Source of the DNA: JAXMHB01 sp046346965
GTDB lineage: Bacteria; Pseudomonadota; Gammaproteobacteria; Xanthomonadales; SZUA-5
Length of the DNA stretch: 64,000 bases
Assembly: GCA_046346965.1 (NCBI GenBank)
Contig: JAXMHB010000005.1
Location: forward strand, 124,001 to 188,000
Direction: 5' to 3'
Part shown: piece after piece, positions 56,494 to 64,000 of the stretch
Position numbering within the stretch: the first letter of the stretch is position 1
Layout of the letters: every line of letters starts with the position of its first letter
Position numbers and translations under genes: made by a program
The notes under the pieces: generated by a model
Seen by the model: only the letters and a program-made list of their open reading frames with translations
What the model was told of the DNA's origin: nothing
Database searches by the model: none

Positions 56494-57912
56494 ATGCCTG
56501 TGTTGCGTCTGGCTGTGTGCCTGCTGCTGACGCTCGTCCCGCTCGCGGGGCGCGCCGCCGAGGTCATTCTGCATGCCTTCAACTGGCGCTATGCCGAGGT
56601 GCAGGCGCAGGCCGGCGCCATCGCCGCGCGCGGCTACACGGCGGTGCTGGTGTCGCCGCCGGCGCGCTCGGAAGGCAGTCAGTGGTGGGCGCGCTACCAG
56701 CCGCAGGATCTGCGTCTGATCGACAATCCGCTAGGCACCACCGAGGACGTGCGCGCGATGACCGCCGCGCTGGCGGCCTTGGGCGTGCGCAGCTACGCCG
56801 ATGTGGTGCTCAATCACATGGCCAACGAGGCCAGCCAGCGGCCCGATCTCGACTACCCGGGCACACGGGTGCTGTCGAGCTACGCCAGCAACCCCGAGCG
56901 CACGGCGCGCCTGCGCCTGTACGGCGATCTCGGCCTGAACCAGTTTGGCGCGCTCGATTTCAACGAGGCGCGCTGCATCAACGACTACAACAACGTGCAG
57001 CAGGTGCAATCCTGGCGTTTGTGCGGCGGCGGCAGCGATCCCGGCCTGCCGGATCTGCGCGACAACCCCTGGGTGGTCGCGCAGCAGCGCGCCTATCTGC
57101 AAGCACTCAAGGACCTCGGCTTCAGCGGCTTTCGCATCGATGCCGCCAAGCACATGAGCCTCAAGCATCTGAATGCAGTGTTCAGTCGCGAGATTCGTGC
57201 CGACAGCTTCGTGTTTGGCGAGCTGATTACCGGCGGCGGCGTCGGACAACTCGAGTACGAACGCTTTCTGCGCCCCTATCTGGACGGCACCTCGCACGCG
57301 GCCTACGACTTCCCTCTGCATGTGCTGATGCGCCGCGCCTTTGCCTTCGGCGGCAATCTGGCCGAACTCGCCGATCCGTTGGGACGCGGCCAGGCGCTGC
57401 CGGAGGGCCGCGGCGTGACTTTCACCGTCACGCACGACATCCCCAACAACGCCGGCTTTCGCGGCCAGTTGATGGACCCGGTCGATGAGACACTGGCCTA
57501 TGCCTATCTGTACGCCCGGCGCGACGGCGTGCCGATGGTCTACAGCGATCACAACGAGAGCGGCGACAACCGCTGGGTGGATGCCTGGCTGCGCGCCGAC
57601 CTCAGCCAGATGATCGCCTTCCGCCACGCAGTGGATGGCAGCGACGAGCAGGTGCTCGCCAGCGATTCCTGCTATCTGCTGCTGCGCCGTGGCAACCTCG
57701 GCGTGCTCGGCATCAACAAGTGCGGCAGTGCGATCAATGTCTCGCTGACGCTAGGCAAGACGCCGCTGTGGTGGTACACGCCGTATCAAGATCTGTTGAG
57801 TAGCCACATCTTGGAAATCACCGCACGCACCACCGTATTCCCGCTCCCCGCCCGCAGCGCCCGCCTGTGGCTGCGCGCGCAGCCGGCGACTGCCGCAGCC
57901 GCGCCTCGCTGA
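56494..57912 (+). CDS. Secreted alpha-amylase (GH13)
   Basis: This 472-residue glycoside hydrolase has a signal peptide (MPVLRLAVCLLLTLVPLAG) ending near GRAAE. Conserved GH13 regions are DVVLNHM (about 104-109), GFRIDAAKH with nucleophile D216, FGELITG with acid/base E243, and VTHDIPNN with D315. FNWRYAEV at the N-terminus is common in compact bacterial alpha-amylases. It cleaves alpha-1,4 glucans in the periplasm or outside. The next gene starts 8 bases downstream and may be co-transcribed. Confidence 0.93.
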   Translation: MPVLRLAVCLLLTLVPLAGRAAEVILHAFNWRYAEVQAQAGAIAARGYTAVLVSPPARSEGSQWWARYQPQDLRLIDNPLGTTEDVRAMTAALAALGVRSYADVVLNHMANEASQRPDLDYPGTRVLSSYASNPERTARLRLYGDLGLNQFGALDFNEARCINDYNNVQQVQSWRLCGGGSDPGLPDLRDNPWVVAQQRAYLQALKDLGFSGFRIDAAKHMSLKHLNAVFSREIRADSFVFGELITGGGVGQLEYERFLRPYLDGTSHAAYDFPLHVLMRRAFAFGGNLAELADPLGRGQALPEGRGVTFTVTHDIPNNAGFRGQLMDPVDETLAYAYLYARRDGVPMVYSDHNESGDNRWVDAWLRADLSQMIAFRHAVDGSDEQVLASDSCYLLLRRGNLGVLGINKCGSAINVSLTLGKTPLWWYTPYQDLLSSHILEITARTTVFPLPARSARLWLRAQPATAAAAPR

Positions 57913-57920
57913 GGCGGCCG

Positions 57921-60824
57921 ATGGCTGGCGCGCGTAGGGCGCAATCGCAGCCGGCGATGCCGGACGGCGCCGTCGTCTGGGACGCCTGGCTGCGCAAGCA
58001 GCCGGATCGGCGCGAAGAACTGCTGGCGCGCTTGCGCCGAGCCGCGGTCGACGAGCACGACCCGACGGCGATTGCCGAGCATCTGCTCGCTACTCGACCC
58101 TTTGCCGACACCGCGCAGGCGCTGGCGCTGGCCAGCCTGCACTGGCATGGCGCCGCCTCGCTGCCGGTGATCGTTGCCGTGCTCGACCACTACGCGCTCA
58201 AGCGCGCCGACACGCTGCTGGCGCCATGCGCGCGCATGCTGCAGGCCATCCACAGCGAGGCGGCCGTGGACTGCCTGCTGGCACGGCTATCGGTGGTGAG
58301 CCTGCGCGAGGTGATCGAGCGCCACGCCAGTCGCTGGCCAGTCTGGACCTTGCGCAAGCTGCTGGCGCTGAAGCCCGCCCGCCAGCATCCGGCAGCGCTG
58401 CTGATCCAGCGTTTGCTGCACGCGCACCCCGAATGGCAGCCGCCGCTGCACGACGCTTGCACCAGCGAGGAGCAGCAAACGCTGACGCGCGTGCTGGCGC
58501 CCGCCGACAGCGCCGCGGTGGCGCCGCTCTCGGCCTTGCCGCTGCTGCTGCAGCAAGCGCCGTGGTCGCAGCCGGACCGCCGCACCGAGCTGCCGATGCT
58601 GGCGCTGCCCGCCGCGGATGCCGCACCGGCACTGCACTGGCAGCACTACCCAGGGTCGCTCGACCCGCCCGATCCGCGCGGACTCTACTTTCTGGGCGAA
58701 TTTCCCAACCAGGTGGAGATGGTCTACGCGCGCGCCTCGGCAGACGCGCCGGCCGCAGCACAGTCCTGGGATCTGTGTCACAAGGCCTTGTGGTGTCTGG
58801 GTTTATCCGCCGAGGCCATCGGCACTGCGGTGCGCGAGCAGCGCGTCGAGGCGGACATGTTCGGGCCGCGGCGGCATAGCTACTTCGAACCCGAGCTGCT
58901 GCTCTGGCACCTGCCGCCGGCGCTGGCGATCTCGGTGCTGGAACACTGTCCGACCGACCTGCTCAGCCACTTTCCCTGGTACGAAAACGCCTTTGCCCGG
59001 CTGCTGCACTGGCTGGGCCCCGCAGCGCTACCCGGCTTCCGGCGCTGGATCCGGCGCCCGCCGCGCGCCTACATGCCGCTGTTTCTGTGCATCGAGTGGT
59101 CGATCCTGGTGCCGGAGATGGCGCAGTGGTACTGCAGCAATCGCTGGCGACGCGAGGATGCCGCGCGCTGGCTGCAGAGCTATCCGCAGACCGCCGCGCG
59201 CGCGCTGATCCCGCTGGCTTTCGGCGCACCGGGCGCAGAGCGCGATCAGGCGCGCCAGACGCTGATCGGCCTGGCCGCGTCGGGGCAGCGGCAGACGCTG
59301 GTCAAGGTCGCCGCCAGTCTGGGCGAGGCGCCGGCAGCGGCGCTGGCGCAACTGCTCGCCCTGCGGCCGGATCAAATGTTGCCGGATACGCTGCCGACGC
59401 CACCGAAGAAGCTGCACTTGCCCGCGCTGCCGCCCCTGCTGCTGCGCGACGGCGCCGGCGCCATCGCGCCCGAACACTTGCCGGATCTGCTGATCTGTCT
59501 GGCGCTGAGCGGCGGACCACAGCCTTACGCCGGCCTGCAGGATGTGCAGGCGGCGATCACGCCCGGCTCGCTCGCCCGCTTCGGACGCGCGCTGCTCGCC
59601 TGGTGGCTGGATCAGGGCACGCCGTCCAAAGAACGCTGGATGTTTGCGCTGCAAGGCCGCATCGGCGACGACGAAACCGCGCGCGTGCTGGCGACGGCGA
59701 TCCGCCAATGGCGCGCGGCGCTGATCCGGGTGCGCGCCTACGACGGCATGCAGATGCTGGCGCAGATCGGCACTGACGCCGCGCTGATGCATCTGCACAG
59801 CCTGGCCGCGCAGCCGCGCTACGGCGACATCGCCAGCCGCGCGCGCACGCTGATCGCCGAGATTGCCGAGGCGCGCGGGCTCAGCACCGAGGAACTGGCC
59901 GACCGCAGCGTGCCGGATCTGGGCCTGGACAGCGCGGGCACGCTGCACCTCGACTACGGGCCGCGCCAGTTCCGCGTGTATTTCAACGAGTTTCTGCAGC
60001 CCTGCGTTTGCGATGCCGGCGGCGCGCCCCTGAAGGACCTGCCCAAACCCAAGGCCAGCGACGATGCCACCCTGGCCCGTGCCGCCGTGCAGCAGTACCA
60101 GGATCTCAAGCGTCAGGCACGCAGCCTGGCCAGCCTGCAGCTGCAGCGTTTGGAGCAGGCCATGTGCAGCCAGCGCCGCTGGTCGGCGGCGGATTTTCGC
60201 CAGCTGCTGCTGGCACATCCGTTGCTGCGCGCACTTGCGCTGCGCCTGCTGTGGGGCGCCTATGACCGTGCCGGCACGCTGCTCGCGGCCTTTCGCGCCG
60301 CCGAGGATCTGAGCCTGGCCGATCGCCACGACCAGACCTGGTCGCTGCCCGAGGACGTGCAGATCGGCATCGTGCATCCGATCCTGCTGGCGCCGGACTG
60401 TCTGGACGACTTCCGTCGCATCTACGCCGACTACGCCATCAGTCAGCCCTTTCCGCAACTGCAGCGCGAGCTCTATCGCTGCCGGTCGGACGCCGACTTT
60501 GAACCGCGCCAGTGGATCGGTCGCAGCGTCAGCGTGGGGGCGCTGCTCGGGCTGGAACAGCGCGGCTGGCAGCGCACGGTCGGCGACGGCGGCGCCATCG
60601 ATGGCCTGAGCAAAGCGCTGCCCGAACAGCGCTCGATGGTGCTGCACTTCTGCGGCGACGGCTGGCATGTCGGCAGCCCACCCGACACCCGCGCGCGCCA
60701 GGAGATCACACAGCTGGTCCTGATCGACCCGAACGCCAGACTAGGCGCCGCGCGCACCACGCTCGCGCAACTCGACGTCGTGAGCACCAGCGAATTGCTG
60801 CGCGATCTGCATCGGCTGCTCTGA
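57921..60824 (+). CDS. DUF4132 domain-containing protein
   Basis: This 967-residue cytoplasmic protein starts at ATG 57921 (MAGARRAQSQ), 8 bases after the amylase stop. The N-terminal two thirds are rich in Leu/Ala helices (HEAT-like). The C-terminal part carries DUF4132 features: ADRSVPDLGLDSAGTLHLDY, LPKPKASDDATLARAA, RLLWGAYDRAGTLLAAF and RQWIGRSVSVGALLGL. The family includes MolR-like proteins of unknown function; an N-terminal WGR domain common in relatives is not obvious. No membrane or export signal is present. Confidence 0.85.
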   Translation: MAGARRAQSQPAMPDGAVVWDAWLRKQPDRREELLARLRRAAVDEHDPTAIAEHLLATRPFADTAQALALASLHWHGAASLPVIVAVLDHYALKRADTLLAPCARMLQAIHSEAAVDCLLARLSVVSLREVIERHASRWPVWTLRKLLALKPARQHPAALLIQRLLHAHPEWQPPLHDACTSEEQQTLTRVLAPADSAAVAPLSALPLLLQQAPWSQPDRRTELPMLALPAADAAPALHWQHYPGSLDPPDPRGLYFLGEFPNQVEMVYARASADAPAAAQSWDLCHKALWCLGLSAEAIGTAVREQRVEADMFGPRRHSYFEPELLLWHLPPALAISVLEHCPTDLLSHFPWYENAFARLLHWLGPAALPGFRRWIRRPPRAYMPLFLCIEWSILVPEMAQWYCSNRWRREDAARWLQSYPQTAARALIPLAFGAPGAERDQARQTLIGLAASGQRQTLVKVAASLGEAPAAALAQLLALRPDQMLPDTLPTPPKKLHLPALPPLLLRDGAGAIAPEHLPDLLICLALSGGPQPYAGLQDVQAAITPGSLARFGRALLAWWLDQGTPSKERWMFALQGRIGDDETARVLATAIRQWRAALIRVRAYDGMQMLAQIGTDAALMHLHSLAAQPRYGDIASRARTLIAEIAEARGLSTEELADRSVPDLGLDSAGTLHLDYGPRQFRVYFNEFLQPCVCDAGGAPLKDLPKPKASDDATLARAAVQQYQDLKRQARSLASLQLQRLEQAMCSQRRWSAADFRQLLLAHPLLRALALRLLWGAYDRAGTLLAAFRAAEDLSLADRHDQTWSLPEDVQIGIVHPILLAPDCLDDFRRIYADYAISQPFPQLQRELYRCRSDADFEPRQWIGRSVSVGALLGLEQRGWQRTVGDGGAIDGLSKALPEQRSMVLHFCGDGWHVGSPPDTRARQEITQLVLIDPNARLGAARTTLAQLDVVSTSELLRDLHRLL

Positions 60825-60965
60825 GCCAGCGTCGCCCGGCACGGGTGACTGGCGACCAGCAATATGGTGCGCGGGAACGATTCTATCGGGTGCGATGTCC
60901 GTTTTTTGCACACGCTTGTCCGATTTGTGCATTGGCCGCCCGCAACACTCCGTATAGCTTGGTAA

Positions 60966-60980
60966 CGTGCAATTTGCACG
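60966..60980. promoter_or_regulatory. 15-bp palindrome before the crystallin-like gene
   Basis: CGTGCAATTTGCACG is a perfect inverted repeat about a central T, starting just after a possible -10 box TATAGC (60953-60958). It ends 22 bases before the start codon, where a repressor could block the promoter. The 178-base gap is noticeably more AT-rich than its surroundings. Confidence 0.4.
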
Positions 60981-61002
60981 CGACCCCTGCAAGGAGTATC
61001 CG

Positions 61003-62466
61003 ATGTCGGCCTGCAACGTGACCTTCTGGAAAAAGAAAGACTTCACCGACAAGTACAAGAACTACGATGGCGCGCGCAACGTGCCGGATCTTGAACAAGT
61101 CAACTGGCAAGGTTCGAACAATGACATGAAGGACGACATCAGCGGCATCCAAACCAGCAGCCAGACCTGGATCCGCGTGTACTCCAAGCCCAATTATTCG
61201 GGGCGTACTGCACTGGTTGGGCCGAATACCAGCATCAACATGGTCGACCTCTGGGACGACAACCATGAAGACAATATGGACGATACCATCGAGAGCTTTC
61301 AACTCTACGATCATCCCCCAACGGTCAACACGTCCAATATCGCCCGCAACTTCCGTGCGCTCTATCCGGGTTCGGTCTACTCATCACTGCACAACCTGTG
61401 GAACGTCGAATTCTACGCGCAGGATGTGAAATACCGGATCTATGATCCCACCATGCTGCTCTCCAGCACCGGCATCGACTTCACCATCAACCTCGACCAC
61501 GTCCAATTGGAATCGGATGACCACGCCGTCGTCACTTTCTCCATGGATTTCTACGGCAACTTCACCAAGCAGATCAGCATCCGCTATGACATGGCCAATG
61601 CGGTGCAGATCCCCGACTGGGTGATCAAGCTGATCGATGGCGCCATCGATGTAGCGGCAAAGACCGCGAAGCTGATTGCCGATGGCGCCGAGATCGTCAT
61701 CACCGACGGCGTCGGCGTGGTCGCCACGGTCGAGACCAACAAACTGATCGATTACACTGCGAAAGCCTTGTCCTTCTGCGTCGATCACGTCAACAGCGTA
61801 TTGGCGGCAGCCTTCAAATTGCAGGACGACGGTGGCACCACCTATTTCCCGGCAATCGTTTCCCACAGCATTGCGCGGCTCGTTCAGGCCTATTACCAGG
61901 AACTCTACGGCACCGACACCAATCGCAAGATGGACTTCAACCAGGGCGCCTTCTTTGCTGCGCTTGACGCGAAGACCTGGGACGAGTCCAAGGAAAATCC
62001 CTTCGTGGAGTTTTCCTACAACACCTACACCTATCGTGCTTATTTCCCGGACAATTCCTTCCTGTACGCGCATGGCGGCGCGGTGTCGTCGGTGAAGGTG
62101 GATGCCGTGACCGGCCAGGAGATCGACGACCATCTGATCCTGCAAGCAGGTTTGGATCCCAACGGCAGGCTCTACAGCGTTGTCGGCTGCATGGATATCT
62201 TCCTGCTGCGCAGCTTCGACGGCTACAGCGCGCCCACCTCCGGTGTACTCACCTACGATGCCAGCGGCCAGATGGTGCAAATCAGCAAAGACGGCAGCGT
62301 GACGCCAATCCACTACGGCAGCTTGGCCGAAGCCTATCTGGACCTGATGTACCAAGCGTGGGAAACCACCCGCACCACCTACAACTTCGATAGCACCCAG
62401 CAGCAAGCGGGCTTGGTCAATGCCTCCAGCCACGTCTTGGCTGCCATCGTCGACGCAATCGGCTGA
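61003..62466 (+). CDS. Beta/gamma-crystallin-like protein with unknown C-terminal region
   Basis: This 487-residue protein starts at ATG 61003 (MSACNVTFWKKKDF) behind AAGGAG. Residues about 1-100 resemble a beta/gamma-crystallin Greek-key domain: CNVTFWKKKDFTDKYKNY, WIRVYSKPNYSGRTALVG and DDTIESFQLYD. The Asp/Asn-rich stretches could bind calcium. The remaining 380 residues, with alternating polar beta segments and a helical patch (WVIKLIDGAIDVAAKTAKLI), match no family I know. No signal peptide is visible. Base composition is clearly lower in GC than its neighbours, with many AAC, AAG and GAT codons, hinting at transfer. Confidence 0.75.
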   Translation: MSACNVTFWKKKDFTDKYKNYDGARNVPDLEQVNWQGSNNDMKDDISGIQTSSQTWIRVYSKPNYSGRTALVGPNTSINMVDLWDDNHEDNMDDTIESFQLYDHPPTVNTSNIARNFRALYPGSVYSSLHNLWNVEFYAQDVKYRIYDPTMLLSSTGIDFTINLDHVQLESDDHAVVTFSMDFYGNFTKQISIRYDMANAVQIPDWVIKLIDGAIDVAAKTAKLIADGAEIVITDGVGVVATVETNKLIDYTAKALSFCVDHVNSVLAAAFKLQDDGGTTYFPAIVSHSIARLVQAYYQELYGTDTNRKMDFNQGAFFAALDAKTWDESKENPFVEFSYNTYTYRAYFPDNSFLYAHGGAVSSVKVDAVTGQEIDDHLILQAGLDPNGRLYSVVGCMDIFLLRSFDGYSAPTSGVLTYDASGQMVQISKDGSVTPIHYGSLAEAYLDLMYQAWETTRTTYNFDSTQQQAGLVNASSHVLAAIVDAIG

Positions 62467-62519
62467 ACCAGCCAGACACGTTCAAACGAGGGCTGAATGC
62501 CGGAGCGCTGGCCACCCCG

Positions 62520-63893
62520 TCAGTGCTCCGCGCCACCCACCGCGTTCAGCTGCGCAAGTGCGCGCCGGTAGTCGGCGGCGGCCTGCTCGCGCTGCGGGTG
62601 CTGTCCCTGGCGGGCCCGTTCGCGGCCGCCGACCACCACACTGCGCAGCCCCTCTCGGCAGGGCGCGAACATCCAGGTGGCGAGCATCGTATCTGTGCTC
62701 GCGCCGGCGAGGCTGGGATGGCTGTCGTCCAGCACCAGCCAGTCGGCGTCGGCGCCTGCGACCAGACCCGCGGCGGCAGCACCGCTGGCCTGCGCGCCGC
62801 CGGCCACGGCTGCCAGCCACACATTGGCGGCCACATCGGGTTGTGCGGCATCAGCCAGCACGGTGCGGCGACCCGTGCCTAGGCGCGCCTGGTACTCCAG
62901 CCAGCGCAATTCCTCGCGCGGATCGAGGCCGATATGGCTGTCCGAACCGATGCCCCAGCGGCCGCCGGCGGCGCGCAAGGCCGTCAGCGGGAACAGGCCA
63001 TCGCCGAGGTTGGCCTCGGTCGTGGTGCAAATGCCGACCACCGCCTGCGAGCGGGCCATCTGCTCGATCTCGGCCGGCGTCACATGGGTGGCGTGCACCA
63101 GGCAGTAGCGCGCGTCGACCTGGGTCAGCGCGTACAGGCGCTCGACCGGGCGCTGGCCGTGCACGCGCAGACAGTCCTCGACTTCCAGTTGCTGCTCGGC
63201 AATGTGGATATGAATGGGCCGCGCGCGCAGCAGCGAATCGCCGACCACCTGCTGCAACGGCGCTTCGGCGACCGCCCGCAGCGAGTGGATGGCCGCGCCC
63301 AGGCGCAGATCGGTGGCGCCATCGAGTGACTGCAGCAACCGCAGGAAATCCTCGGTGGACTGCGCAAAGCGACGCTGGCGCGCGCTGAGCGGCTGATCGG
63401 CGAAGCCGCCGCGCTGGTACAAGGTCGGCAGCAGCGTCAATCCGATGCCGGCCTCCTGCGCTGCGGCGCGCAGCGCCTCGCACATGGCGCCGGCTGCGGC
63501 GTAGGGCCGCCCATCAGCCTGATGGTGTACGTAGTGGAACTCGCAGACGCGGGTGTAACCGGCCTCCAGCATTTCCACGTACAGCCAGCGCGCGATGGCG
63601 TGCAGCGTGTCCGGCGACACCCGCCCGGCATGGGCGTACATGGCCTCGCGCCAGGTCCAGAAGCTGTCATCGGCACGGCCAAAGCGCTCGGCGCTGCCGG
63701 CCATCGCGCGTTGAAAGGCGTGCGAATGCAGATTCGGCATGCCCGGGATCACATAGCGTCCGGCACTCGGCAGCGTCCCGCGCGCGACCCCGACATCGAC
63801 CGCGGCCAGACGACCATCCGCGCCCACCCGCAGTCGGACATCCTGCGCCCAGCCCTGCGGCAGCAACGCATAGTCGCAGTGGCACTCGTACAT
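62520..63893 (-). CDS. hutF: Formimidoylglutamate deiminase
   Basis: HutF converts N-formimidoyl-L-glutamate to N-formyl-L-glutamate and ammonia in the five-step histidine degradation route. This 457-residue amidohydrolase starts MYECHCDYALLPQGW. Family features include GMPNLHSHAFQRAMAG (metal His pair), EFHYVHHQADGRPY, HIHIAEQQ, CLVHATHV and the Asp of GIGSDSHI. It diverges from a probable hutI at the window edge with an 81-base gap. A short non-coding gap separates its 3' end from the crystallin-like gene. Confidence 0.93.
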   Translation of the reverse strand: MYECHCDYALLPQGWAQDVRLRVGADGRLAAVDVGVARGTLPSAGRYVIPGMPNLHSHAFQRAMAGSAERFGRADDSFWTWREAMYAHAGRVSPDTLHAIARWLYVEMLEAGYTRVCEFHYVHHQADGRPYAAAGAMCEALRAAAQEAGIGLTLLPTLYQRGGFADQPLSARQRRFAQSTEDFLRLLQSLDGATDLRLGAAIHSLRAVAEAPLQQVVGDSLLRARPIHIHIAEQQLEVEDCLRVHGQRPVERLYALTQVDARYCLVHATHVTPAEIEQMARSQAVVGICTTTEANLGDGLFPLTALRAAGGRWGIGSDSHIGLDPREELRWLEYQARLGTGRRTVLADAAQPDVAANVWLAAVAGGAQASGAAAAGLVAGADADWLVLDDSHPSLAGASTDTMLATWMFAPCREGLRSVVVGGRERARQGQHPQREQAAADYRRALAQLNAVGGAEH

Positions 63894-63974
63894 GTGCTAT
63901 CCCGTGCTTTCCAGGTCGCGCGATGCTACGACGTCCGTCTGCACGCCGCCCCTACCCTGTCACAGGACGCCGCC

Positions 63975-64000
63975 ATGCAGTGGGATTGTCTGTGGATTGC
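63975..64000 (+). CDS. hutI: Start of a probable imidazolonepropionase gene (partial)
   Basis: An open frame from ATG 63975 reads MQWDCLWI up to the window edge. Imidazolonepropionases commonly begin with a short W-D-x-L-W segment, and hutF lies divergently 81 bases away, so hutI is the likely identity. Eight residues are too few for proof. Confidence 0.45.

Overview
This 64 kb window is high-GC, gene-dense chromosomal DNA of a Gram-negative bacterium, most likely a gammaproteobacterium of the Xanthomonadales/Lysobacterales type. The reasons are ccoNOQP with a ccoG-like gene, kdpFABC-DE, YceH, pirin, class I fumarase and HutF next to a probable HutI. Placement is inference from gene content; no rRNA, tRNA or phylogenetic marker is present. 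Most genes sit in tight operons with 1- or 4-base stop/start overlaps (TGATG, ATGA).

Layout. 1-1124: end of an unknown gene and a coiled-coil membrane protein. 1298-6415 (minus): cbb3 cytochrome oxidase operon ccoNOQP, a small membrane protein and ccoG, preceded by an FNR/ANR-type box. 6795-7944: acetyltransferase and a small membrane protein. 8051-16052 (plus): the potassium uptake system kdpFABC with its sensor/regulator kdpDE and a KdpE-like direct repeat upstream. 16191-19328: circularly permuted ATP-grasp, alpha-E and transglutaminase genes. 19309-24905 (minus): class I fumarase followed by an unusual MscK-type channel carrying a solute-binding domain. 24995-26839: TPR-GGDEF protein. 27010-36112 (plus): YceH, a DUF4097-like lipoprotein, a 1022-residue modular secreted protein, pirin, endonuclease VIII, an amidohydrolase and a nitrilase-family enzyme. 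36164-37263 (minus): META lipoprotein, RRM protein and cold-shock protein.

37794-49757 is the most remarkable part. A minus-strand operon encodes, in order, a histidine-rich membrane protein (probable b-type cytochrome), a 24-heme c-type cytochrome built of eight three-heme modules, a giant tandem-repeat cytochrome with about 54 heme sites, and an outer-membrane beta-barrel protein with a TPR segment. A FAD/Fe-S oxidoreductase is divergently transcribed from it. This looks like an electron conduit from the inner membrane to the cell surface. A receptor Ser/Thr kinase and a porin-like gene converge on it. Reading frames between about 37.98 and 47.14 kb are broken repeatedly by small indels in G/C runs, most simply explained as local sequence error, because the next frame always resumes the same protein.

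51196-56418: BlaI/BlaR1-like regulator pair, then an operon for an SHP-type oxygen-binding cytochrome, a diheme cytochrome, a cytochrome b and a two-component system, with a candidate direct-repeat binding site in front. 56494-60824: periplasmic alpha-amylase and a DUF4132 protein. 61003-62466: a lower-GC gene with a beta/gamma-crystallin-like N-terminus and an unknown remainder. 62520-64000: HutF and the start of a probable hutI, for histidine degradation.

The overall picture is an organism investing heavily in respiratory flexibility: a high-affinity oxidase, an SHP/DHC system and a probable extracellular electron-transfer route.
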